Shown here piece by piece: positions 16,199 through 22,830 of a stretch of DNA of 38,200 nt. The stretch spans positions 1 through 38,200 of the forward strand of contig CAYURR010000004.1 in NCBI GenBank assembly GCA_964446745.1, written 5' to 3'. The first letter of the stretch is position 1. The number at the start of each line of letters is the position of its first letter. The notes below the pieces were generated by a model, which did no database searches, was not told the origin of the DNA, and saw only the letters and a list, made by a program, of their open reading frames with translations. The translations under genes were made by a program, and so were the position numbers. The stretch is from CAYURR01 sp964446745 (GTDB lineage Bacteria > Bacillota > Clostridia > Lachnospirales > WQUN01).

Positions 16199-16516
16199 AT
16201 GGACTTGTTAGGCAAGAGGATTTATCTCCAGCCGATGGGCATGGTTCTTGATACAATCAACGATATTGTGGAACTTCAAAATGGCAAACTGACCTATTCC
16301 GATACTCTGCACGGGAAGATAAACTTTCGTGTTAAAATGTATGCTTTCAAATGGGAGTTTAGTTTTACCGTAACGGATATTGGCAAGAACCGTAGCCAAG
16401 TCCAAATAGAAATCGATGGAGATACGCAGAGCAAGGAAAAACAAATTCTTCGGGAATTTGCGCTGCTGGATTCCATGCTCATTATTGGAGCCCAGATCGA
16501 AATTCCCCAAAGTTAA
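16199..16516 (+). CDS. Small protein of unknown function (105 aa)
   Basis: I do not recognise this protein. It is 105 residues, mainly short beta-strand-like segments (RIYLQPMG, FRVKMYAFKWEFSFTV, SQVQIEIDG) followed by one helix (KEKQILREFALLDSMLI), with no signal peptide or membrane segment. The ATG at 16199 has AGAGGTGG just upstream. An in-frame ATG at 16112 would place the first 29 codons across the second palindrome of the operator region, so I prefer the shorter form. It is followed 22 bases later by a two-TM membrane protein with a strong ribosome site, and both probably come from one transcript ending at the hairpin at 16750. Confidence 0.7.
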   Translation: MDLLGKRIYLQPMGMVLDTINDIVELQNGKLTYSDTLHGKINFRVKMYAFKWEFSFTVTDIGKNRSQVQIEIDGDTQSKEKQILREFALLDSMLIIGAQIEIPQS

Positions 16517-16538
16517 ACAATGAAAGGAGGAGCAGAAA

Positions 16539-16730
16539 ATGAAAAAGCGTAATACGATTATAGCAATCATTCTAATAATAGTAGGATTAGCTGTTTTAGC
16601 AATTTATAGATGGAATATTTTTGATTTGAATTTGCCAATATGGGCAAAAATCCCATCGACTATTGTTGGAATACCCTTTATGATCTGGGGTGTGATGTTA
16701 CTTGTACATATCAACAGAAAGCAAAAATGA
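16539..16730 (+). CDS. Two-TM small membrane protein (63 aa)
   Basis: A 63-residue membrane protein with basic start MKKRN, a first hydrophobic helix (about 6-23, IIAIILIIVGLAVLAI), a short outer loop (YRWNIFDLNLPIWAK), a second helix (about 39-57) and a basic tail HINRKQK. No family recognised. A very strong ribosome site, AAAGGAGGA, precedes the ATG. It is 22 bases from the preceding small gene and before a strong hairpin, so the two form a compact transcription unit. Confidence 0.72.
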   Translation: MKKRNTIIAIILIIVGLAVLAIYRWNIFDLNLPIWAKIPSTIVGIPFMIWGVMLLVHINRKQK

Positions 16731-16749
16731 TCTACTAAACCACAACAAC

Positions 16750-16786
16750 AAGGCGGCGGTGTATTTAAGTCTATACCGCCGCCTTT
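16750..16786 (+). terminator. GC-rich hairpin after the two small genes
   Basis: AAGGCGGCGGTGTA (from 16750) pairs with TATACCGCCGCCTT (to 16785), eight-base loop, one G-T pair, followed only by TTTAAAT. It is a strong stem with a short T-run, probably a terminator that separates the small-gene pair from the XRE regulator gene. The remaining 130 bases to 16918 hold no gene I can support beyond the ribosome site AAGGGGG. Confidence 0.7.
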
Positions 16787-16918
16787 AAATGCTTCAAACT
16801 CTTTACTTTTCGCCCCGCAACCAGGAATGCAACCACCGAATGACATAAATGTTAAGATTGTTTGGTGGTCGCAATTGCTATGCCATGTTACAATTTACAT
16901 GAAAAGGGGGTTCAATAA

Positions 16919-17461
16919 ATGAACTTAGCAGAAAAAATATTGGAACTACGAAAAGCAAATGGTCTGTCTCAAGAACAGCTTGCGGAAAAGATGGGCGTAT
17001 CTCGTCAATCTGTTTCTAAATGGGAATCCGGAGATTCATTGCCTGATGTGGATAGGCTGCCTGAACTAAGCAGGATATTCAATGTAAGCACCGACTATTT
17101 GCTTATGCCGAACGAAGTCGATAGATTGGCTATACGAACTGAAACCATTGAGAAGAAGCAACGGCATCTACAGGCTGAATTTCAAAAACAGCAACTTAAA
17201 AATCATAGAATTTTAAGTTGTGCTTTCATTTATGTCATAGCACTGGCCGTATTTGCCTTTCTTCATTTTCCCTATATTGAAATGTTTACACAAATTGAAG
17301 ATATGCCATTTGTTTGGCTATCCGTAATTCTTCTGATTGCTACTGCTGTCGCAATTCAAACCAATTTGGAAATAACCAAAAGATATCTCAGTGATCATTC
17401 TAATGAAATAAATGGCAAAACAGAGAATGGAGGCACATCTGAAAATGAAGAATTCGAATAA
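16919..17461 (+). CDS. XRE-family HTH regulator with C-terminal membrane segments
   Basis: A 180-residue protein. Residues about 5-60 form a Cro/CI-type helix-turn-helix (ILELRKANGLSQEQLAEKMG, VSRQSVSKWESGDSLPD) followed by FNVSTDYLL, typical of Clostridial XRE regulators. A charged, probably coiled segment (about 70-97, EKKQRHLQAEFQKQQLKN) links to two transmembrane helices (about 100-118 and 130-147) and a polar tail. It is a membrane-anchored DNA-binding protein. ATG at 16919 follows AAGGGGG. Its end overlaps the start of the next gene by 17 bases, so the two are translated together. The partner is an anchored outside-facing protein, which suggests a sensor/regulator pair (inference). Confidence 0.88.
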   Translation: MNLAEKILELRKANGLSQEQLAEKMGVSRQSVSKWESGDSLPDVDRLPELSRIFNVSTDYLLMPNEVDRLAIRTETIEKKQRHLQAEFQKQQLKNHRILSCAFIYVIALAVFAFLHFPYIEMFTQIEDMPFVWLSVILLIATAVAIQTNLEITKRYLSDHSNEINGKTENGGTSENEEFE

Positions 17462-17939
17462 GATAAGAGTAGCATATATAATTACAGGTGTTTGTATTCT
17501 AGCCGCGATAGCATTGTTAATTTTAATCTTTACCAACAATTTTGGGGATTTCAACTTTACCTCAAACGGGTATGGCGGTACTAAGTTAGAGTTTATGTCA
17601 AACAGCGGTCAAGCTAACGGCTTTAACCGCGAAGCGACGCTCTTTGCAGATGAAAGGATTGCGAGCGTAAACTTTTTAGGTAAAATAACTGTTGATGGTA
17701 CTGCCGAGATTTCTGTAATTTCAAATGAAAATGGCAGCATTGTATTTAGCGAAATATACACGGCCGTTAAATCAAAGAAAATAGCGTTAGAGGCAAAGGA
17801 CTTAGCCGCCGATACCTACTACACATTAAGATTTTCTAGTAACGACTCAAAAAAGGGATATCTATTATTAACGACAAATGAATCGTTGGTAGAGCGGTTG
17901 CCGGAGCTTCCGAAGCCTCCGAAACATTCAAGCAAATAG
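17445..17939 (+). CDS. Membrane-anchored extracytoplasmic protein of unknown function
   Basis: A 164-residue protein with one N-terminal transmembrane anchor (about 9-29, VAYIITGVCILAAIALLILIF) and an outside domain (about 35-150) rich in predicted beta strands (FADERIASVNFLGKITVDG, AEISVISNENGSIVFSEIY). It ends with a Pro-rich tail LPELPKPPKHSSK. No family is recognised. I chose ATG at 17445, 11 bases after GGAGG, over a start 33 bases earlier that lacks a ribosome site. It lies partly inside the end of the XRE regulator gene in another frame and is followed by a terminator, so it is the last gene of that unit. Confidence 0.75.
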   Translation: MKNSNKIRVAYIITGVCILAAIALLILIFTNNFGDFNFTSNGYGGTKLEFMSNSGQANGFNREATLFADERIASVNFLGKITVDGTAEISVISNENGSIVFSEIYTAVKSKKIALEAKDLAADTYYTLRFSSNDSKKGYLLLTTNESLVERLPELPKPPKHSSK

Positions 17940-17962
17940 TGAGTTTCTTTAAAAGTACAACT

Positions 17963-17996
17963 GCCACCTTGTTATAACTTGGTGGCTTATTTTTTA
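17963..17996 (+). terminator. Terminator between the XRE unit and the DUF2785 gene
   Basis: GCCACC (17963-17968) pairs with GGTGGC (17981-17986), with additional inner pairing, followed by TTA and a run of Ts to about 17995. It ends the rightward transcript and touches the stop codon of the convergent DUF2785 gene. Confidence 0.8.
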
Positions 17997-18812
17997 TAAA
18001 GTCAAAATCAAACTCTCTATCAATTGTATAAATATATAACCTTGGTCATCACGTTTTAATGTAAAATACAAACTTCTTAAAAAGTTTTGAATGTTTATCT
18101 GCTGGTGATAAATATTTATTGACCATGTATCGTAAGATTTGCTCCGGAAGCTCTCCAACCAAATCCTAACATCCTTTTCGTCAAGCAACATTCGGCTTAA
18201 AATGCTTCTGACGGCTACGCTCAATCTGTCAGGCTCTCTGTCAACATACACATACACCCCTTGACATATTTTTAGCTGCAATATTTTTAGTAATCTGAGC
18301 AAGTCATCTTTATTCAAACTATCACATTTTGCCAGTTCATTTATTACATCTGCACCATGAGCAACAGAATGCGCCCATCCGCTGCCAACTACATACCCTC
18401 TTAAGTCTTTTTCCAAAACGAAATATTCCTCAACTCTACCTATGGTTTGAGCGATGATCTCTGGGGATAAAAACCCTTTTTGATTGTTCTTACACAATAT
18501 CGACGCTAAAATGAGCGCAGAAAATGTACGAGTAAAAACAGTGTTATCTTTTTGTGTTCCGATGCCATACATCAAATGCCTGTCATCCATAGTAATATGC
18601 AAAAATTCTTCGAGCTGCTCAAAAGAAAACCTATCTTCCTCTATCCATTCCGCAAAGATATCGTAAATTAAATCGTCACGCAACACTGCGTCTTCAACCC
18701 CGATGTAATCGAGCATATGCCGTGCAAATGTATAATATAAACTATCACTACTCACGATGTAATTATTTTCTTTGACTTGGAACAACTCTTGTTTTAAAAG
18801 GTCATTTGTCAT
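17994..18812 (-). CDS. DUF2785-family protein
   Basis: A 272-residue soluble, mostly helical protein. The segments MDDRHLMYGIGTQKDNTVFTR, SALILASILCKN and GSGWAHSVAHGADVINELA match what I recall of the DUF2785 family, in which the GWAHAVAHGAD stretch is the best conserved part. No catalytic role is known to me. I chose ATG at 18812 because GGGAG lies eight bases upstream. A longer reading starting at 18914 adds 34 residues without a ribosome site. It is a single-gene unit, convergent with the XRE cluster. Confidence 0.78.
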   Translation of the reverse strand: MTNDLLKQELFQVKENNYIVSSDSLYYTFARHMLDYIGVEDAVLRDDLIYDIFAEWIEEDRFSFEQLEEFLHITMDDRHLMYGIGTQKDNTVFTRTFSALILASILCKNNQKGFLSPEIIAQTIGRVEEYFVLEKDLRGYVVGSGWAHSVAHGADVINELAKCDSLNKDDLLRLLKILQLKICQGVYVYVDREPDRLSVAVRSILSRMLLDEKDVRIWLESFRSKSYDTWSINIYHQQINIQNFLRSLYFTLKRDDQGYIFIQLIESLILTL

Positions 18813-19259
18813 TTGTATACTCCCATTTATATAATTAAATAAAACCTGTCTTTCAATAGGCTTGACTGTTATATCAAACCGAGCCAACTGGCAACGATAT
18901 ATAATTTCATGCATTTAAATCGAATATATCACAATGCCGCATAAACAATCAATTACTTTTCAGAATCGTTAGTAAAAATAAAGTCCTGATCTGACATCAT
19001 GCTAGGGTTTGATTGGCGGCTGTACTATGCTTCGGGATTACTTTTATTTGCTTTTAGGCATACCAAGTACATTGCTTGCAGGTAGTGAAAATGGTCGACA
19101 TTGTATGATGGAGATTCTGCTCAATAAAAGCCGCCGATAATTTTACAACTTTACAGAAAACGAGTTGGAAAAGTCATTGTATATCTGATTGATTTGACAT
19201 ATACTTGAGTTAGTTAAGTAAAGATAATTTATATAACATGAATTTATGGGGGATTTGAA
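18813..19259. other. 447-base AT-rich intergenic region
   Basis: No gene is supported here. It contains upstream sequence of both the DUF2785 gene and the P-loop gene. TTGACA at 19194-19199 is a likely -35; AT-rich candidates for -10 follow but none has ideal spacing. A stretch at 19012-19045 matches the flank of the terminator at 13245-13276 (ATTGGCGGCTG then CTAT-CTTCG-GAT) and may be the relic of a duplicated 3' end. A 28-codon frame beginning at 18999 has no ribosome site. Confidence 0.5.
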
Positions 19260-20021
19260 ATGGGTCGACTAATACTAATTGAAGGGCTTCCCGGTACTGG
19301 CAAAACAACTATTTCACAATGGCTTTTTGATTTATTACAGTCAAAAGGAGAATCTTTCACATTGCTTTTTGAAGATGACAAAAGAATTGCATGTAATTTT
19401 TATTATATCGCAGGGGTACCCAAAGATATCTTTTACAATTCGTTTTCTGATAAGATAACATCATTTGATTCAATAAATAAAAAGACTGAAAATTTTGTTT
19501 ATTGTAGGATAGATAAAGCCCCAAAAGATATACGGCAAGAATTGAGTCGATGGGACATTGGCGATGAATTTAATAAGGAACTATCTTTGCAGGAGTATAT
19601 TGAATGTACTTTGGAATGGTGGGAAAATTGGGTTAATGACAATACTGAACAACAAATAATTATGGATAGTGCTTTCATGCAATGTCCAATCAATGAAATG
19701 ATTTTTCGTAAAGCAACAAATGCTCAAATAAAATCGTATATTTCTGTCATTGCTGATTTACTTAAACCTTTTTCACCTGTATGCATATATTTACGCAGAA
19801 GTAGTGCAATAGAATCAATTGAATTTGCAAAAGCAGCTAAAGGTCCAATTTGGTCTGCTGGAATTAATAGGCTAAAAGAAATGGGTTGTGCTGATTTATT
19901 TGAACGCCGCTTTGACATTGAATTTGAAATGCTTTCTACTATGAAACATATAGTTTGTGAAATCAACGGTAGTGATTGGTCATTAGCTAAAGACCAGATA
20001 CAAAATTTCTTCGTCAAATGA
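19260..20021 (+). CDS. P-loop kinase-like protein of unknown substrate
   Basis: A 253-residue cytoplasmic protein with a clear Walker A motif, IEGLPGTGKTT (G9-T17), at the very N terminus, as in nucleoside/nucleotide kinases and small-molecule phosphotransferases. A Walker-B-like IIMDSAFMQCP occurs near residues 136-147, and a possible lid/arginine region comes later (KPFSPVCIYLRRSS). The rest is not recognised. The ribosome site GGGGGA precedes the ATG. A glycosyltransferase gene follows after 79 bases in the same direction. Together they could modify a small molecule such as an antibiotic by phosphorylation and glycosylation, but that is only a suggestion from context. Base composition is much more AT-rich than the transporter operon. 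Confidence 0.75.
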   Translation: MGRLILIEGLPGTGKTTISQWLFDLLQSKGESFTLLFEDDKRIACNFYYIAGVPKDIFYNSFSDKITSFDSINKKTENFVYCRIDKAPKDIRQELSRWDIGDEFNKELSLQEYIECTLEWWENWVNDNTEQQIIMDSAFMQCPINEMIFRKATNAQIKSYISVIADLLKPFSPVCIYLRRSSAIESIEFAKAAKGPIWSAGINRLKEMGCADLFERRFDIEFEMLSTMKHIVCEINGSDWSLAKDQIQNFFVK

Positions 20022-20100
20022 GCAAGCCCTGTGTTGTAATCAAGTATTACTGCTACAGAAACTAATTTATAAAACATACAATTAAAGGGTGGGAGTAGAT

Positions 20101-21303
20101 ATGAAGAACATAGTTATCTTCACCATGGGAACCCGAGGAGATATACAACCATATATTTATCTTGCGGAAGCTTTAATCAAAGCAGGTTATAAGGTAACGA
20201 TCGGAACACACCCTTGTTGGAAGAACCTTGCAACTAACGCATTGATTGATTTTGTTCCGATAGGACCTGATATTGATATTGAATATGAAGCAGCTGTAAT
20301 TCGCAGTCATACAAAAACTCCATTGCTTAGCATGCTAAAAACAATGAAGTTTGTGTTTAATATTATTAAAAATTCCTCAAAGGATATATGTGAAAGTTGT
20401 AAAGGAAAAGACCTTGTAATAGTCTCACACAGTCAGATGGGTGCAACAGAAGCAGAAGCCTTAAAAATCAAAACAGTAAATGTAACTTTGCAAATAGAGA
20501 TGATCCCCGAAATACATAAGCCGAAATCCTTGCGCGATAAAATACTTGGTTTACTCATTAATCCACAAATGGTTAGGCCTTATAACAAAATCAGACAGTT
20601 ATATCACCTGCCAAAGGTCAAATCAATGGACGAAGTTATGTCTCCGACACTTAATTTGATTCCAATTAGCCGTTATGTAATAGAGCAAAACCCATATTGG
20701 GATAAAAAAAATAAGATTGTAGGTTATTGGTACAATGATGAAAGTACCTATCAGCCTGAAGAAGATTTAAGAGTTTTTTTAAGTTCAGGTGATAAACCTA
20801 TTATACTCGCACTTGGGGCAATGTCTTTTGAGAGTAAGCAGGAAAAAGAAAAGTTGGATATATTTGTGAATGCTTTCAGAAAAGCAGGGATGAGAGCAGT
20901 TATTCAGGGTTTTAACAAGACACTAATAGATTATCATCTTCCTGAAACCATGATTAGTGTTGGAAGTATTCCACATAGCTGGCTGTTTAAACAAGGCTAT
21001 TGCGTAATTCACCACTGCGGCTTTGGCACATCGGCTTCGTCTATGCTTTACGGGATTCCTACTATTTCCGTTCCTCATGTTCTTGACCAATTTGCTTTGG
21101 CTGACCGCTTGTATAAGTTGAAAGTAAGTGTACGGCCAATCAAAGCAAGTGAATTGAGCGAAGAAAGGTTGGTATCTGCAATAAACGAATTAAAGGCCAA
21201 CTATAATGAGATATATAGTTGTGTTGAGAGTCTGTCTAACAAAATGTCAGAAGAAAACGGCCTTGAGAACGCTGTTAGATTAATCGAAAATGTTATTCTT
21301 TAA
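20101..21303 (+). CDS. GT1-family (MGT/sterol-type) glycosyltransferase
   Basis: A 400-residue GT-B-fold enzyme expected to transfer a sugar from a nucleotide sugar to a lipid, macrolide or other small acceptor. The N terminus NIVIFTMGTRGDIQPYIYLAEAL is the hallmark of the UDP-sugar-dependent sterol/antibiotic glycosyltransferases. The donor-binding motif stands near residues 290-335: SIPHSWLFKQ, HHCGFGTSASSMLYGIPTISVP and DQFALADRLYKL, including the HxGxGT-like core and the downstream DQ pair. ATG at 20101 has AAGGGTGGGAG upstream; a GTG 12 bases earlier sits in that site. It probably shares a transcript with the P-loop gene and ends in a bidirectional terminator. Confidence 0.9.
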   Translation: MKNIVIFTMGTRGDIQPYIYLAEALIKAGYKVTIGTHPCWKNLATNALIDFVPIGPDIDIEYEAAVIRSHTKTPLLSMLKTMKFVFNIIKNSSKDICESCKGKDLVIVSHSQMGATEAEALKIKTVNVTLQIEMIPEIHKPKSLRDKILGLLINPQMVRPYNKIRQLYHLPKVKSMDEVMSPTLNLIPISRYVIEQNPYWDKKNKIVGYWYNDESTYQPEEDLRVFLSSGDKPIILALGAMSFESKQEKEKLDIFVNAFRKAGMRAVIQGFNKTLIDYHLPETMISVGSIPHSWLFKQGYCVIHHCGFGTSASSMLYGIPTISVPHVLDQFALADRLYKLKVSVRPIKASELSEERLVSAINELKANYNEIYSCVESLSNKMSEENGLENAVRLIENVIL

Positions 21304-21352
21304 TATTACGATAGATTTTGGTCCTTTATCTTTAGGATGACATATATCAAAC

Positions 21353-21394
21353 AAAAAACCATCGCCGTAGGATATTCATGGCGATGGTTTTTTT
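21353..21394. terminator. Bidirectional terminator between glycosyltransferase and TetR genes
   Basis: AAAAAACCATCGCC (21353-21366) and GGCGATGGTTTTTTT (21380-21394) form an eight-pair GC-containing stem, extended by A/T pairs, with a 13-base loop. It has A-tract and T-tract on opposite sides, so it can stop transcription from both convergent genes. Confidence 0.92.
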
Positions 21395-21425
21395 ATCCTA
21401 TTTTACAGTGCGCATATAAATAGAC

Positions 21426-21965
21426 TTACCTGATAATCGGCAATATCAAATTAATATAATACTGTGCCATTTGCTCGGATGAATAAGAGGTGTTGCTGTT
21501 TAACCACCATTTAATAAGCTCAATTAACGTAGTCGACATGTGATTTGCGAGGATTTCAACAGGTACTTTAATTTGACCGGCAGATGGTGTGTAGTCCCCT
21601 AATGCTACTATTTCATTCCAGTAATTTTTAAATTTGCGAAACAATAGCTCGCTGCACTCTGTATTGATGATGTCCTTGATAAGCCTGCTGTTCTCATTAA
21701 TATGTGAAAAGATTGCGGACAACGAAGCCGTATCGAAAGCTATGCTTTCACTTAGCTTTAATGATTCAAAAATCATATCAATGAATGCAATCATCAAATC
21801 GTCTTTTGTTTCAAAATGAGAATAAAAGGTTGTGCGACCAATATTCGCCTTGTCAATAATGTCTTGAATGGTAATCGACGAATACTTCTGCTTTTGCAGT
21901 AACCGAGCAAAGGCTTCAAAGACAGCTTGTCGGGTTTTTAATAACCTACGGTCGGGCTTATTCAT
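21426..21965 (-). CDS. TetR/AcrR-family regulator next to the MacB-type ABC system
   Basis: A 179-residue repressor. The N-terminal HTH domain (about 7-55) reads LKTRQAVFEAFARLLQKQKYSSITIQDIIDKANIGRTTFYSHFETKDDL, typical TetR with the GRTTFYSHF recognition helix. The C-terminal ligand domain resembles the branch often found next to ABC transporters (LIKWWLNSNTSYSSEQMAQYY). ATG at 21965 is preceded by GGGAGGT; an earlier in-frame start adds 11 residues with no better site. The gene is divergent from the ATPase/permease genes across 166 bases containing repeated CGAACA sites, so it most likely represses that ABC operon and itself. Confidence 0.9.
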   Translation of the reverse strand: MNKPDRRLLKTRQAVFEAFARLLQKQKYSSITIQDIIDKANIGRTTFYSHFETKDDLMIAFIDMIFESLKLSESIAFDTASLSAIFSHINENSRLIKDIINTECSELLFRKFKNYWNEIVALGDYTPSAGQIKVPVEILANHMSTTLIELIKWWLNSNTSYSSEQMAQYYINLILPIIR

Positions 21966-21982
21966 TTTACCTCCCTCTTTTC

Positions 21983-22084
21983 CGAACAGTTTTTTCATAA
22001 TGTTTGGTATCGAACAGTTTGAGAATATTATCTCTTGATTGCATAATCATCAATTCCTATAATTAAAGCAGAACATGTTGTTCG
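21983..22084. promoter_or_regulatory. Candidate TetR operators (CGAACAGTTT repeats)
   Basis: CGAACAGTTT occurs at 21983-21992 and 22011-22020, 28 bases apart in the same orientation. The inverted half-site TGTTCG occurs at 22079-22084, followed by GTTACGAA, which makes a short TTCG-GTTA-CGAA palindrome. All lie in or beside the gap between the TetR gene and the ABC operon. They are good candidates for the regulator's binding sites, though the symmetry is imperfect. Confidence 0.45.
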
Positions 22085-22131
22085 GTTACGAATTAATTGT
22101 ACCTTAATTGCTGTAGCTAATCAATAGGGGG

Positions 22132-22830
22132 ATGAAATCGTTGATGCAAGTCATTACATTATCAGACGTAAATAAAAGTTATCAAGGTAAAGATGGGATA
22201 TTTGCACTTAAAAATGCAACGCTTGATTTCAAGCAGGGGGAATTTGTCGCTATAGTTGGCAAATCAGGTAGCGGCAAGTCTACCCTACTCAATATGATTA
22301 CAGGAATAGACAGTCCCACCTCTGGAGAGATCCTATTCTCCGGCAAATCGTTGCAGAGCATGAACGAGAAGCAGCTTTCCTTATGGAGGGGAAAGCATAT
22401 TGGCATTGTCTTTCAATTTTTTCAACTAATACCCACACTTACCGTGATTGAAAATATAATGCTTCCCATGGATTTTGCCCACACTTATAACGGCAGCAAG
22501 CGTAAGCAGAGAGCCATGGAATTGCTAAAGCGAACCGGCGTTCAAATGTACGCCAATGAGCTGCCAAGCAAGCTGTCGGGAGGTGAGCAACAACGTGTAG
22601 CCATCGCACGTTCCCTTGCCAATGATCCTCCATTTATCGTTGCTGATGAACCTACGGGAAACTTGGATTCTATCACATCGCTCCGCATTATCGAGGTGTT
22701 TAAGTCTTTGGTAACGGACGGCAAAGCAGTAATCATAATCACACACAGCAGCGAGCTTGCCGAACAAGCTAATCGTATTATAACTATTAACGATGGAATG
22801 ATTGTGAGTGATACGGTAAGGGCGGTGTAA
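22132..22830 (+). CDS. ABC transporter ATP-binding protein, MacB/LolD type
   Basis: A 232-residue ATPase of the MacB/LolD/FtsE class that works with FtsX-type permeases, often exporting or handling antimicrobial peptides. Visible motifs: Walker A VGKSGSGKSTLL (near residues 42-53), Q-loop IVFQFFQLIPTLT, signature LSGGEQQRVAIARSL, Walker B FIVADEPTGNLDS and switch His in IITHSSE. The first ATG (22132) directly abuts the AGGGGG ribosome site; TTG at 22141 or ATG at 22144 would have better spacing and lose only three or four residues. The stop overlaps the permease start by one base. The adjacent TetR gene is the likely regulator. Confidence 0.92.
   Translation: MKSLMQVITLSDVNKSYQGKDGIFALKNATLDFKQGEFVAIVGKSGSGKSTLLNMITGIDSPTSGEILFSGKSLQSMNEKQLSLWRGKHIGIVFQFFQLIPTLTVIENIMLPMDFAHTYNGSKRKQRAMELLKRTGVQMYANELPSKLSGGEQQRVAIARSLANDPPFIVADEPTGNLDSITSLRIIEVFKSLVTDGKAVIIITHSSELAEQANRIITINDGMIVSDTVRAV

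Noticed and set aside
18999..19085. 28-codon frame in the intergenic region
   Set aside because: No ribosome site, no recognisable features; overlaps a duplicated terminator flank.
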